NCBI GenBank assembly: GCA_022448705.1
Contig: JAKUUF010000001.1
Location: 1-35,126, forward strand
Source: SAR324 cluster bacterium
Lineage (GTDB): Bacteria; SAR324; NAC60-12
Reading direction: 5' to 3'
Length of the DNA: 35,126 nucleotides
Shown here: positions 24,314-32,933 of the stretch, in pieces
Layout of the letters: each line of letters starts with the position of its first letter
How positions within the stretch are numbered: position 1 is the first letter of the stretch
The notes under the pieces: generated by a model
The model's input: the letters and a program-made list of their open reading frames with translations, nothing else
Databases searched by the model: none
Told to the model about the DNA's origin: nothing
Program-made: the position numbers and the translations under genes

Positions 24314-26842
24314 ATGAAATCAGTTTGCCGCGTAATTTTGTGGATGTCAGTTTTAGTTATCTCGATGCCTTTTTACGGACTTTCACAAAACAACCTTGAG
24401 TCCCCTCAGCTTTCTATTCAGACACAATCATATTTCCATAATCCGGATACCGGGACTTATCTCTATCGTAATGCAAAGGTGGAATGGGAGGGAATTACTG
24501 TGGAAAGCACAGAAATCAATTATCACCCGGAAAAGCATAGATTAACTGCATGGGGATATGTCAGGGTGACAGAAGGCAGTACTGTTGCAGTTATGGACGA
24601 GTTAGAAATTAATGTAAAAAACGGAAACGGTATTTTCCGGAATGCAATAATTTTTGATTCTTCAAACAAAGCCTACATGACAGCAGAAGAAGTGAGAAGG
24701 ATTGGGAAAAACCATTTTGTAGCACAGACTTGTACATTTACAACCTGTGATCCTAAATCACCTGCATGGCAAATAACAGGCAGTGAAGTAAATTACTATT
24801 CCCAGAACTTTTCATCATCTCAAAGCACCTTCCTCAGAGTAGGCAATGTGCCGATATTTTATTTTCCCTACCTTGCCTGGCCGACAGTAAAACGCCGTCA
24901 ATCCGGATTTCTTCCTCCAGAGTACATTATAGTCCGGAGCAGCGTAAGAAAATGGGACCTGGGATATCGCATAGGCATACCTTATTTCTGGGCAATTGAT
25001 CCGGAACAGGATTTAACCATCACTTATGACTGGGTGGAGAGACGTGGTCCCGGTTTGCGTCTGGATTACCAATATGCCTTAACCAGGGGCATGAGGGGTG
25101 AAATCAAATACCAGGAATTTTTTGAACGTGATGCAAGAGATCCGGAAAATGAATCCGGAAGCTTGAACGCGGAAGAGATTGATTCTTCTGAATTGAATCC
25201 CAAACGTTTTAAATTTGAATTCAACCACAACCAGCAGATAGATGGACAGAGCAGGCTGATTACATCCGCACTGGTCTATAGTGACAGTCAGTTTCAAAAA
25301 GAGTATGAACTGATAGATAACCCTGACCCGAATACTGCACAAAAACTGACAGCAAACATCAATCGCCAGTTTTCAAATGGATCTATCTCTCTTTCTGCTA
25401 CTCAAACTCGTGTATTCAGTGAATTAGCACTGCTTAACAGAAGTATTGATCTAACTCAGGTTCAACACTTGCCTGCACTTTCATTTCAATTCAGGGATAC
25501 ATTCTGGCGTTCAGGTAGAGCATCATTGTCTCCGGAGATCAGCGGATCTGTTGTCCGATACTACAGGGTACAGGGATACAACGGAGAAGGTGCCGCGGCC
25601 ACTCCCAGGCTGAATTTTAATTTCCCGGTTTTTAACCATTTTGACGGCAGCATTAAAATTGGGAAGCAGTTATCACGCTACAAAGTTCGTGATCCAAATC
25701 TGCCCGGAAGTGAGGATGAATACGGATTTGAAATTTTAGATAGTGAAATAGAATTTAACACTGTCTTTTCCAAAATATTTAAAAATGAAACCGGAACTTT
25801 CACTCGATTCAAACATTTGGTAACACCGCGTATTCAATACAATTACATTGAGGATGTGCCGCAACAATCTGATTCCGGAGTGCCTTTTGGCGGAGGTGTA
25901 TCAGCAAGGAGATTAGCCACGCTCAGGCTGGAAAACATTTTGCTCGCCAAACGGCGTTACTTTGAAAGAAGTGTAAAATTAACTTCCCTTGCTTTGGACA
26001 GAATGCGGAGAGATCAAATGGACCCTGCACTGATTCGCAAACTGGAATTAATAAAAGACCGGGAATTTGCGTCAATGCAAATATTTGACAGACAGCTGGA
26101 AAATCTGTTTGGGACAGAATTAAGTGCCCGGCAAAAAGACAGTATTATTGCTTACGCAGAAAAAGGAGTTGTCCCGCTACATAATAAGCAGACCCGTGGT
26201 CAATTCCGTGAAGGAAAAAGCAGTTCCGTAGCAACCCTGAACTTTATTCAGCATTATGACAACTTAAAAAAAAATCCATATTTTCAACCGATCGGTCCTG
26301 GAGTTAAAGGAAATGAAACGGAACCGGGTCAACCTCTTTTACCTCTGCGTACCATCCTGAAAGTAACTCCGGGGACGGATTTTTCCATCAGCATATTTAA
26401 CCGCTATCATCACCAGAAAAGCCGTGTAGTTGAATATTCTGCTGACATGAGCGTCGGCGTGAGTAAACACAACAAAGCTTCAGTTCATTTCCGAAATAAT
26501 GAACAAGCATACCAAACCCCTTTTGGTGAAGACGTTGCTGCTGCAAACACTTTCAGTTTCAGTAACAATTTTGCAACCAGTGATGAACTGGCTTTTGGAG
26601 TTGCTGGTACAGTAAACCTGGATGCAGACAGCTACACATTCAGGCGTCGTCTTACATCCAGTGTTTTTAGCCTGGAATACAAACCTGACTGCTGGAACAT
26701 ACGGCTGGCCTTGACAGAAAATGTAGATAAAACAACAACGAGCAGCGGACGGGAAAAAGAGTACATCGACCGGACTCTTTATGCATACATCAACCTGGGA
26801 GGGGTTGATATTCCGGAGCAAATTCTGCCCGATCTGGAATAG
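24314..26842 (+). CDS. lptD: LPS-assembly outer-membrane protein LptD
   Basis: Residues 31-872 of the longest frame, from the ATG at 24314, are preferred because this start places a clean signal peptide (Val-Ile-Leu-Trp-Met-Ser-Val-Leu-Val-Ile) at the N-terminus. The longest frame starts at 24224. Next comes an OstA-like periplasmic domain with repeated Tyr-Arg-Asn-Ala-Lys-Val-Glu-Trp and Trp-Gly-Tyr-Val-Arg-Val units, then Cys-x(5)-Cys (Ala-Gln-Thr-Cys-Thr-Phe-Thr-Thr-Cys-Asp). A Phe-Tyr-Phe-Pro-Tyr-Leu-Ala-Trp-Pro signature and a long barrel complete the protein. LptD with LptE inserts lipopolysaccharide into the outer leaflet. A central insert (about 545-650), with charged helical sequence between barrel strands, may be a large loop. 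lptB occurs separately at 32092. Confidence 0.88.
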   Translation: MKSVCRVILWMSVLVISMPFYGLSQNNLESPQLSIQTQSYFHNPDTGTYLYRNAKVEWEGITVESTEINYHPEKHRLTAWGYVRVTEGSTVAVMDELEINVKNGNGIFRNAIIFDSSNKAYMTAEEVRRIGKNHFVAQTCTFTTCDPKSPAWQITGSEVNYYSQNFSSSQSTFLRVGNVPIFYFPYLAWPTVKRRQSGFLPPEYIIVRSSVRKWDLGYRIGIPYFWAIDPEQDLTITYDWVERRGPGLRLDYQYALTRGMRGEIKYQEFFERDARDPENESGSLNAEEIDSSELNPKRFKFEFNHNQQIDGQSRLITSALVYSDSQFQKEYELIDNPDPNTAQKLTANINRQFSNGSISLSATQTRVFSELALLNRSIDLTQVQHLPALSFQFRDTFWRSGRASLSPEISGSVVRYYRVQGYNGEGAAATPRLNFNFPVFNHFDGSIKIGKQLSRYKVRDPNLPGSEDEYGFEILDSEIEFNTVFSKIFKNETGTFTRFKHLVTPRIQYNYIEDVPQQSDSGVPFGGGVSARRLATLRLENILLAKRRYFERSVKLTSLALDRMRRDQMDPALIRKLELIKDREFASMQIFDRQLENLFGTELSARQKDSIIAYAEKGVVPLHNKQTRGQFREGKSSSVATLNFIQHYDNLKKNPYFQPIGPGVKGNETEPGQPLLPLRTILKVTPGTDFSISIFNRYHHQKSRVVEYSADMSVGVSKHNKASVHFRNNEQAYQTPFGEDVAAANTFSFSNNFATSDELAFGVAGTVNLDADSYTFRRRLTSSVFSLEYKPDCWNIRLALTENVDKTTTSSGREKEYIDRTLYAYINLGGVDIPEQILPDLE

Positions 26843-26845
26843 CAT

Positions 26846-27595
26846 ATGGAAAAATTTTCTCTTAGTGCATTTTTTAACAAATATATTTTCCATTACACAA
26901 TCAAATGCATTTGCATTTTGTTGATTCTGGTTATTTCTTTTTGTTTTTCTGCAAAAATATATGCAGAAGAATCTTTATCAGCTGAGAAAGGCACATCAGA
27001 CCAACGTGGTTTTGAGTCACGTGTCGCAAAACCTGAGCCTGATTTTTTTTTCTCAGGCAGTTCTTCTGAATTGAAGGGATTTTATTTTGGTGTGGGGTTC
27101 AGGAATGTAAGTCTTCAAGTTGCGAATGATGTGACCGTTTCTGATTCGGATGGAACAGCAAACGGAATTGGGACAAATTTGGGCTATTTCTGGGAAGAAC
27201 AGGCTTTAGAATATGAACGTCAAATCTCAATAATCAATCATACAGATTCACTTACTTACGAAACACAAACGGGTCAAAAACTGGAAGTAATTCAAAATAA
27301 CTTTTGGTACATACTTTACCCAAAAATAAGCATGAAATTTTATTTGCACTATGGTGCAGGAATCCAGTTTACTAAAACCCGTTTTGCTGCAACTGGAAGC
27401 AACACGTCTTATGAAGATGAAATTGCAATTGGAGCTGAAACCGGAGTGACTTATTTTGTAATGTCTAATTTAAAATTGTTTTATAGATTTTCTGTGGGAA
27501 GACAAATTCCTTTTCTTAAGACTTCAGATTCCAGTGCTTTTTTAAAGCAAAGCCAACTGCATACTATCTTCCTGAATTATTACATTCCTCTTTGA
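26846..27595 (+). CDS. Predicted outer-membrane beta-barrel protein
   Basis: The ATG is 3 bases after the lptD stop, so translation is probably coupled. The 249-residue protein has a signal peptide or N-terminal anchor (about residues 17-40, ending Lys-Ile-Tyr-Ala-Glu). A mature part with amphipathic beta-strand character follows (Gly-Phe-Tyr-Phe-Gly-Val-Gly-Phe, Ala-Gly-Ile-Gln-Phe-Thr, Leu-Phe-Tyr-Arg-Phe-Ser-Val-Gly). It ends Leu-Asn-Tyr-Tyr-Ile-Pro-Leu. This resembles small OmpW-like barrels, though without a confident family match. Its position suggests an envelope role alongside LptD. Confidence 0.55.
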   Translation: MEKFSLSAFFNKYIFHYTIKCICILLILVISFCFSAKIYAEESLSAEKGTSDQRGFESRVAKPEPDFFFSGSSSELKGFYFGVGFRNVSLQVANDVTVSDSDGTANGIGTNLGYFWEEQALEYERQISIINHTDSLTYETQTGQKLEVIQNNFWYILYPKISMKFYLHYGAGIQFTKTRFAATGSNTSYEDEIAIGAETGVTYFVMSNLKLFYRFSVGRQIPFLKTSDSSAFLKQSQLHTIFLNYYIPL

Positions 27596-27619
27596 AAATA
27601 CAAATACAGCTTTCTGCTT

Positions 27620-27642
27620 TGGCAGTTTGCCAGTCTTTTTTT
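27620..27642 (+). terminator. Rho-independent terminator candidate after the lptD-omp pair
   Basis: A 5-base GC-rich stem (TGGCA / TGCCA, three-base loop) at 27620-27632 is followed three bases later by seven T residues. It lies 25 bases after the barrel gene's stop and just before the convergent racemase-like gene. A second TGGCA after the T run allows an alternative pairing. Confidence 0.45.
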
Positions 27643-27658
27643 GGCATCTCAGACATTA

Positions 27659-28855
27659 TTAACTGGCTTTATTAACTTCACAAACTCCAGCTTTTGTTAG
27701 TTCATTTATTTGTTTAAGTGAATATCCAAGTTCTTTAAGCACCATTTCCGTTTGCTCACCAAGTTCAACACCAACATGCCGATATTCCGGTTTACAGGAT
27801 GAAAACTTGAATGGTGATGCTATCTGTCTCTGGGTTGATCCGGATGAATCAGGGACATCCACAAACATTTCTCTGTCTTTGAATTGCTGATGTTCCATCG
27901 CTTCCGGAAATTCCAGAACCAGTTCAACACAGGCATCACAATCAGCAAACGCAACTTCCCACTCAGACCATGGACGATCCAAAAAGCGTTTTTTAAGGAT
28001 TTTCTTCAACCTTTTTTGAGATTTTTGATCAGAAAGTGAAATCTCCAATAATGTTTCCGGAAGCTCCATTGCATTAATCAATGCGGCAAAAAAATGAGGC
28101 TCCAGGCTGCTTACAGAAACGATGCGCCCGTCCTTTGTCTGATAATAATCGTATAAGGTACCTCCATTGAGAAAAGTAGATTCAGGCTCTGCCCCGTCAC
28201 CACCGGCCAGCCAGTTTGCGCCTTCAAATACATTCATGCTGAACATAGCATCCGCCATGCTGATATCTATAGCCTGCCCTTCACCTGTCAGCTGACGGTG
28301 AATTACTGCAGATAAAATTCCCATAACCACATGATATGAACCTCCTGCAACATCAGCCACCTGAATTCCAAGGGGTACAGGCAGTTCATTTTTGCGGCGA
28401 CTGTAGTTGCTGACTCCTGAAATTGCCAGGTAATTGAGGTCATGCCCGGCACGGTATCTGTAACCTCCTGTCTGACCGTATCCAGTAAGGGAACAAAATA
28501 TAAGTGAGGGATTTTGTTTGCACAGTTGCTGGTAATCCAGACCAAGCCTCTTCATCACACCTGGACGGAATTGCTCCAGAACAATATCATATTTTTTGAT
28601 CAGCTGATTTACAATTTTGACTGCTTCTGGGTGTTTTAGGTTTAACCCGATGGAATGTTTTGAGCGGTTCAGGGAGGCATGGGCATTCAGGCCTCCCTTC
28701 ACATTTGCCGGGAGACTTCTTGTAATATCAGGACGCGAGGAGGTCTCTACTCTTAAAACTTCTGCACCTAAATCAGCAAGTGTTTTTGAAGCAAATGGTC
28801 CTGGAAGCAGTGTGGAGAAATCTAGAATTTTTAATGAAGAAAGTGGTGCAGGCAT
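27659..28855 (-). CDS. CaiB/BaiF family III CoA-transferase, alpha-methylacyl-CoA racemase-like
   Basis: The 398-residue protein has the family III opening (Lys-Ile-Leu-Asp-Phe-Ser-Thr-Leu-Leu-Pro-Gly-Pro-Phe-Ala, Asp-Leu-Gly-Ala-Glu-Val). It has the racemase-type active-site region Gly-His-Asp-Leu-Asn-Tyr-Leu-Ala-Ile-Ser-Gly, where the Asp is the catalytic base. It also has Gly-Gly-Thr-Leu-Tyr-Asp-Tyr-Tyr, then Asp-Gly-Arg, as in alpha-methylacyl-CoA racemase. That enzyme inverts the 2-methyl stereocentre of branched acyl-CoA esters. A true CoA-transferase is possible but the signature favours racemase. It starts one base after the stop of the MaoC gene, so the two are translationally coupled. 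Confidence 0.83.
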   Translation of the reverse strand: MPAPLSSLKILDFSTLLPGPFASKTLADLGAEVLRVETSSRPDITRSLPANVKGGLNAHASLNRSKHSIGLNLKHPEAVKIVNQLIKKYDIVLEQFRPGVMKRLGLDYQQLCKQNPSLIFCSLTGYGQTGGYRYRAGHDLNYLAISGVSNYSRRKNELPVPLGIQVADVAGGSYHVVMGILSAVIHRQLTGEGQAIDISMADAMFSMNVFEGANWLAGGDGAEPESTFLNGGTLYDYYQTKDGRIVSVSSLEPHFFAALINAMELPETLLEISLSDQKSQKRLKKILKKRFLDRPWSEWEVAFADCDACVELVLEFPEAMEHQQFKDREMFVDVPDSSGSTQRQIASPFKFSSCKPEYRHVGVELGEQTEMVLKELGYSLKQINELTKAGVCEVNKAS

Positions 28856-28856
28856 T

Positions 28857-29273
28857 CTATTCTAAAGCAATCACTGCCTCAGCAATTATTGTCTGAGCTT
28901 CAGGGGTGTGAGCCTGCATTTCAAGTCGCACCAGTTTTTCATTCCCCTTTTCAAATTTTTCTACAACTTTTCCTGTGCAGGTTACACTGTCGCCAATATG
29001 AGTCATGGCAGTGAAACGATTATTTATGCTCCTGATAGCGGATTGAGGCACCCAGTCTGTAAGCATCCTCGCAAGATAACCAGCGGAAAGCATGCCGTGC
29101 GCAATCACGTCATCCAGCCCTGCCGATTTTGCATAATCCAGGTCAACATGAATAGGATTATGGTCTCCGGAGGCCCCGCAATACAGTGCCAGGGTATGTC
29201 GGGAAACGGGCGGAATTTTTAAAGCTGGAATTTCATCTCCTACTTTCAGTGATTCAAATGTTGGAACTGTCAT
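28857..29273 (-). CDS. MaoC-like (R)-specific enoyl-CoA hydratase subunit
   Basis: This 138-residue hot-dog protein carries the full hydratase-2 motif. Ser-Gly-Asp-His-Asn-Pro-Ile-His-Val-Asp supplies the catalytic Asp and His. Ala-Lys-Ser-Ala-Gly and Ile-Ala-His-Gly-Met follow. These enzymes add water to the double bond of trans-2-enoyl thioesters to give the (R)-3-hydroxy form. Size and context (a non-catalytic hot-dog partner upstream, racemase downstream) suggest it is one half of a heterodimer. It begins 38 bases after the 29312 gene's stop. Confidence 0.87.
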   Translation of the reverse strand: MTVPTFESLKVGDEIPALKIPPVSRHTLALYCGASGDHNPIHVDLDYAKSAGLDDVIAHGMLSAGYLARMLTDWVPQSAIRSINNRFTAMTHIGDSVTCTGKVVEKFEKGNEKLVRLEMQAHTPEAQTIIAEAVIALE

Positions 29274-29311
29274 TATGCTGTGCTGATTGAATAATTATTT
29301 TTTAATGTTTT

Positions 29312-29752
29312 TTAATGTCGAAAAACGTAATTAGTGAGAGTTTCAGCAACCTTTTCATCATGCTGATTGATGAACTCCGTGTGAGAAATAACAAACTGCA
29401 GAGTGCCTTCTTTTTTATCAATTATATCAGTTATTTTTTTACGCACCGTTATTTCATCACCTGCATATATTGGCCCGTGGTAAGTAAAATTTTCTTCTCC
29501 GTGCAATAATTTTCCCAGGGTCTCTCCCAGCAAATTCACCAAGTCAACTAATTCCAGCGCGTCTATTTCCAGCACAAAAGGGTATGTTGGAGGAGCCAGC
29601 AGTCCGGGCAGACCTGCAGCCGCAGCTGCATCAGGATCAGTATAGATTCCCTGAGTCATTCCAAGAGTCTTTGCCAAGAATTTAAGCCGTCCCTCTTCAA
29701 CAGGCAAAATCACGGGACTGAACTCATGTCCAATATGTTTTTTTTCGATCAT
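29312..29752 (-). CDS. FAS1-type (MaoC N-terminal) dehydratase partner subunit
   Basis: The 146-residue protein resembles the N-terminal MaoC-like domain of HadA/HadC-type dehydratases. It has an initial Gly-x-Glu segment, Ile-Tyr-Thr-Asp-Pro-Asp-Ala-Ala-Ala-Ala-Ala-Gly, then Leu-Ala-Pro-Pro-Thr-Tyr-Pro-Phe, His-Gly-Glu-Glu-Asn-Phe, and Tyr-Ala-Gly-Asp-Glu-Ile-Thr-Val. Such subunits lack the Asp/His catalytic pair and shape the substrate tunnel of a heterodimer with the catalytic MaoC subunit next door. It is the first gene of the three-gene acyl-CoA cluster. The substrate is not clear. Confidence 0.8.
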   Translation of the reverse strand: MIEKKHIGHEFSPVILPVEEGRLKFLAKTLGMTQGIYTDPDAAAAAGLPGLLAPPTYPFVLEIDALELVDLVNLLGETLGKLLHGEENFTYHGPIYAGDEITVRKKITDIIDKKEGTLQFVISHTEFINQHDEKVAETLTNYVFRH

Positions 29753-29889
29753 GCTGCAAGTTAAACAAATATCTTCAAAAATGCCGGCTGATTAAATTCC
29801 CCTTATTATCACTATTTATAAGCTTAAGCAGGTGGGAAAAGTCTAACCCCGGTTTTTTTATCTGTCAACATAAACATGTTGCGTAATTT

Positions 29890-30702
29890 TCACAAACGCC
29901 TGCAGAGAGAAGACAGGTGCGGAAGCCCTCGGCTGCACAGAATCTGAACACAGGATTCAATTTTACCTAGATCAGGCCGTGCAGTTGCAGGCAGGTCATT
30001 AACTCGGTTGCGAACTGTTAAATAACACTGAAGTAATCTCTGTTCCTGTTTAATAAGTTTTAATTTGCCTGGTGCGCATTGCACACGTGCCTCTCTGAAA
30101 GTAGACCATTCAGGAAGTCGTGACAGATCCATTAGCAGTGATTTGCGAATAGACTGTATTTCTTCAGCGTATGCTTTTTTTTGCCTGTTCGAACTGCAGG
30201 ATTCATTTCTTTTTGTGCCCCGGTCAGGGAATTTGGGAACCTGAATGATCGCCAGGTAAATCAATATCAGCGCAATAATTGATCCTGCAGCAATCAGTAA
30301 GAACTTTAACCACTTTTTCCAGTTTATAAATGAAGTTTTTTTTGGTTTGCCATCCCTGAAACTAACCTGGAAAAACTGCACCTTTCCGTCTGATGACTCC
30401 TGGTTTAATATTGGAGTCTGATCCAGTCCGAGGACTGCTCCAACCAATTTTATCTCAGAAATTTCCGGAGAATACATTCCTTCAGTCAAAGCTGAAAGTT
30501 TAGCAACCTCGTTTGCATAACGTGCAATCAGCTGCATTACTTCCTGATTTTGGCGCCAGTTTCCTCTGTTTACATCAGGTGCTGTCACCCTGGCAAGATC
30601 TGACCTGGAAAACATCCTGGCCTTGCGCTCCTTGCCGGAGCCCGAGTCGCATACACCTATGGGACGCCATTGTAGATATTTTAATGGGGAAATTTCAGTC
30701 AT
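29890..30702 (-). CDS. Hypothetical single-span membrane protein
   Basis: The 270-residue protein has a polar N-terminal half, one transmembrane helix (about residues 128-153, Leu-Leu-Ile-Ala-Ala-Gly-Ser-Ile-Ile-Ala-Leu-Ile), and a basic, helical C-terminal part with six cysteines. There is no signal peptide. The cysteine-containing end would be periplasmic if the N-terminus is inside. I recognise no domain. It follows the tRNA-Gln gene on the same strand. Confidence 0.55.
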   Translation of the reverse strand: MTEISPLKYLQWRPIGVCDSGSGKERKARMFSRSDLARVTAPDVNRGNWRQNQEVMQLIARYANEVAKLSALTEGMYSPEISEIKLVGAVLGLDQTPILNQESSDGKVQFFQVSFRDGKPKKTSFINWKKWLKFLLIAAGSIIALILIYLAIIQVPKFPDRGTKRNESCSSNRQKKAYAEEIQSIRKSLLMDLSRLPEWSTFREARVQCAPGKLKLIKQEQRLLQCYLTVRNRVNDLPATARPDLGKIESCVQILCSRGLPHLSSLCRRL

Positions 30703-30771
30703 TCTACGGGGAACGGATATTCCCTGTGCAGTGAAGCTTGAGGAAGAATGAAGCAGATGGACTTAAATCAC

Positions 30772-30846
30772 TGGCTGGGGCGGCAGGGATCGAACCTGCG
30801 AATCACGGGATCAAAACCCGTTGCCTTACCACTTGGCTACGCCCCA
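30772..30846 (-). tRNA. tRNA-Gln (anticodon TTG)
   Basis: The minus strand folds as a complete 75-base tRNA. It has a 7-bp acceptor stem (TGGGGCG/CGCCCCA) and a D-arm with AGCCAAGTGGTAAGGC. The anticodon stem ACGGG/CCCGT has loop TTTTGAT, giving TTG. The T-arm has GGTTCGATCC, and CCA is encoded. Anticodon TTG reads CAA/CAG, glutamine. It is isolated, with no other tRNA nearby. Confidence 0.97.
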
Positions 30847-30917
30847 AACAGCAGTTAACTAAGAGATTTAATTCTAACTTTGCATGGATAATTTTCAAGA
30901 GTTTTTAAGGAACACTT

Positions 30918-31595
30918 TTATTCTTCAACTACAAATTCAAATCCCAGAATAGTCAGTGTAAAGAGAACTATGTCAAATCCAGCAAGCAATTTCCACCATG
31001 ACCAGACTTCCTGCTGGTGTAATCCAAAAAATAAATTTTCCATCAGGCGGACAACACACAGAAGGCTTGGTACCATAAGGGGGAAAATAAGAATTGGCAG
31101 CAAAATTTCTTTGCCGCGTACAGTTGAGGTCATTACGGTCAGTAAGGTCCCTAATGAACTGAAACCGATAGTACCAAAAAGCAAAACCAGGAACAACCCA
31201 GTCCAGCTCAGAACATCAATTTCAAATATAAACAGGCACAGCGGAACAAACAGAAGTTGGGTGAGCAGCAGAAACATGGTGTTGGCCAGCATTTTACCTA
31301 AAAACAAAACACTGCGGTCTACAGGTGCGATCAACAACGCTCCCATGCAACCTGATTCCATTTCCTGTACGAAAGATTTCCCCAGCCCCAGTACGCCGCT
31401 CATCAATGTAACTATCCAGATTACTCCCGGAAGGGCAGTCAGGAACATTTCAGGTTCCTTACCCATGGCAAACTGGAAAACCAGCAGGGCCAGTATTGCG
31501 AACAAGAGCATGGACAGTAAATTGTCCTTGCGCTGCAAGTCAATCAGTATATCTTTCCAGACCAGAATTAAAGTTTGCCGGAAAAATATTTGCAT
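30918..31595 (-). CDS. ccmB: Heme exporter permease CcmB
   Basis: The 225-residue protein has six membrane spans and the CcmB pattern: Trp-Lys-Asp near the start, Leu-Phe-Ala-Ile-Leu-Ala, Pro-Gly-Val-Ile-Trp-Ile, Glu-Met-Glu-Ser-Gly, then Leu-Ile-Ala-Pro-Val-Asp-Arg. Gly-Lys-Met-Leu-Ala-Asn and Leu-Pro-Ile-Leu-Ile-Phe-Pro-Leu follow. CcmB with ATPase CcmA forms the ABC part of the system that loads heme onto CcmE for cytochrome c maturation. No other ccm gene is adjacent, which is unusual because ccmA normally lies just upstream. It follows the fmdB-like gene after 39 bases on the same strand. Confidence 0.82.
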   Translation of the reverse strand: MQIFFRQTLILVWKDILIDLQRKDNLLSMLLFAILALLVFQFAMGKEPEMFLTALPGVIWIVTLMSGVLGLGKSFVQEMESGCMGALLIAPVDRSVLFLGKMLANTMFLLLTQLLFVPLCLFIFEIDVLSWTGLFLVLLFGTIGFSSLGTLLTVMTSTVRGKEILLPILIFPLMVPSLLCVVRLMENLFFGLHQQEVWSWWKLLAGFDIVLFTLTILGFEFVVEE

Positions 31596-31634
31596 GAAGA
31601 TAAGTGGAATTTTTGTAAGTGGCAGCGAGAAATT

Positions 31635-31991
31635 TCAGGCGGCTTTTTCTTTGCCCGTAGATTCAGATTTCTTGCTGGAAGTTGTTTCTTTGTTTGCAGC
31701 CGTACCTGATTTTTCAGCAGAAGGCTGTTTGTCCTTGGCTGATGTTTTCTTGTCTGAGTCGTCTGTTTTTTCTTTTCCGGATTTTTCTGTTTTTTCAGAT
31801 TCATTGCTTTTGCCTGAATACCCGTCCTTATACCAGCCTCCTCCTTTGAGGTGAAATGCACTCATTGAAACCTGGCGCCTTGCACTGTTTTTTCCACAAT
31901 CAGGACATTCCTCAAGTGGTGGCTCATTGAACTTCTGCACTTCTTCAAATTGATATCCACAACTCGCACAGAGGTATTCATAGATTGGCAT
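31635..31991 (-). CDS. FmdB-type zinc-ribbon protein with Ser/Lys-rich tail
   Basis: The 118-residue protein starts Met-Pro-Ile-Tyr-Glu-Tyr-Leu-Cys-Ala-Ser-Cys-Gly. A second pair, Cys-Pro-Asp-Cys-Gly, follows near residues 29-33, giving the four-cysteine zinc ribbon of the FmdB/putative regulatory protein family. After about residue 55 it becomes a Lys/Ser/Glu/Thr-rich low-complexity tail with no domain. FmdB proteins are common and mostly unstudied; a DNA-binding or regulatory role is only presumed. It is divergent from lptB, with about 100 bases between. Confidence 0.8.
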   Translation of the reverse strand: MPIYEYLCASCGYQFEEVQKFNEPPLEECPDCGKNSARRQVSMSAFHLKGGGWYKDGYSGKSNESEKTEKSGKEKTDDSDKKTSAKDKQPSAEKSGTAANKETTSSKKSESTGKEKAA

Positions 31992-32091
31992 ATCTGTCCC
32001 GTTCTGTTACAATTAATCTGGTTTAAGTTGCCCAGATTATAAAGAAAATTATGAATTTTGTCAATGCAGATTTATACGGAGATATGATTTG

Positions 32092-32817
32092 ATGGCGAGT
32101 AAACTTGAGGCCACAAATCTGAAAAAATCGTATCAGGGAAGACATGCCGTAAAAGGAATCTCAGTCCAGGTCTCTCAGGGTCAGGTCGTCGGTCTGCTGG
32201 GTCCAAACGGTGCAGGAAAAACTACTGCATTTTACATGATAGTCGGCGTTCTTCGTCCTGACGAGGGGTCTATCCATTTAGACGGCCAGAACATCACCGG
32301 ATTCCCCATGCACAAGAGAGCAAAAGCAGGACTGGGATATCTTTCCCAGGAACGTTCTATTTTCCGCAAACTTACAGTAGAAGAAAACCTTATTGCTGTG
32401 CTGGAAATGCTTCCTTTAAGCCGTAATGAAAAACAGGAACGGCTTGATTCCCTGCTGTCTGAACTTGGAATTCAACATGTACGGAAAATAAAAGGATACG
32501 CGCTCTCTGGCGGGGAAAGCAGAAGAGCTGAAATAGCCCGGGCACTGGTGCTTGAACCTTCAATCATGCTTCTGGATGAACCTTTTGCAGGAGTTGACCC
32601 CATTGCAGTTGCAGATATTCAAACAATTATTCAACAGCTTGCAAAGAGAAATATTGGAGTGTTAATCACAGATCATAACGTACGTGAGACATTCGGAATA
32701 ATAGATTATGGATATATTATGAACGAAGGTGAACTGCTGATTGATGGAACTCCGGATGAATTGGTGGAAAATGATCAGGCAAGGAAAGTTTACCTGGGAA
32801 AAACATTCTCCATGTAG
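32092..32817 (+). CDS. lptB: LPS export ABC transporter ATP-binding protein LptB
   Basis: The protein is 241 residues from the ATG at 32092. A TTG at 32089 is possible, but GGAG at 32078-32081 favours the ATG. It has a Walker A Gly-Pro-Asn-Gly-Ala-Gly-Lys-Thr-Thr, the signature Leu-Ser-Gly-Gly-Glu and Walker B Ile-Met-Leu-Leu-Asp-Glu-Pro. A switch His occurs in Ile-Thr-Asp-His-Asn-Val-Arg-Glu-Thr. The LptB-type features Gly-Tyr-Leu-Ser-Gln-Glu and Phe-Arg-Lys-Leu-Thr-Val are also present. It powers LptFG to move lipopolysaccharide through the periplasmic bridge to LptD. The gene is followed by rpoN, the common lptB-rpoN arrangement. The remaining lpt genes are outside the window. Confidence 0.95.
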   Translation: MASKLEATNLKKSYQGRHAVKGISVQVSQGQVVGLLGPNGAGKTTAFYMIVGVLRPDEGSIHLDGQNITGFPMHKRAKAGLGYLSQERSIFRKLTVEENLIAVLEMLPLSRNEKQERLDSLLSELGIQHVRKIKGYALSGGESRRAEIARALVLEPSIMLLDEPFAGVDPIAVADIQTIIQQLAKRNIGVLITDHNVRETFGIIDYGYIMNEGELLIDGTPDELVENDQARKVYLGKTFSM

Positions 32818-32933
32818 GTTTGACTTTTTATCAACTTGGAGCAAAACTAGTAGCATGAATGTTGATTCCATAAGTTTTTAGCAAACTGTATAAATAATCA
32901 CCTGAAAACGTTTAACCTAGATAAAGAGGATTT

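Noticed and set aside
30970..31854. A 294-residue plus-strand frame across ccmB and the FmdB gene
   Set aside because: It is antisense to two recognisable genes, has no domain, and its composition mirrors their codons.
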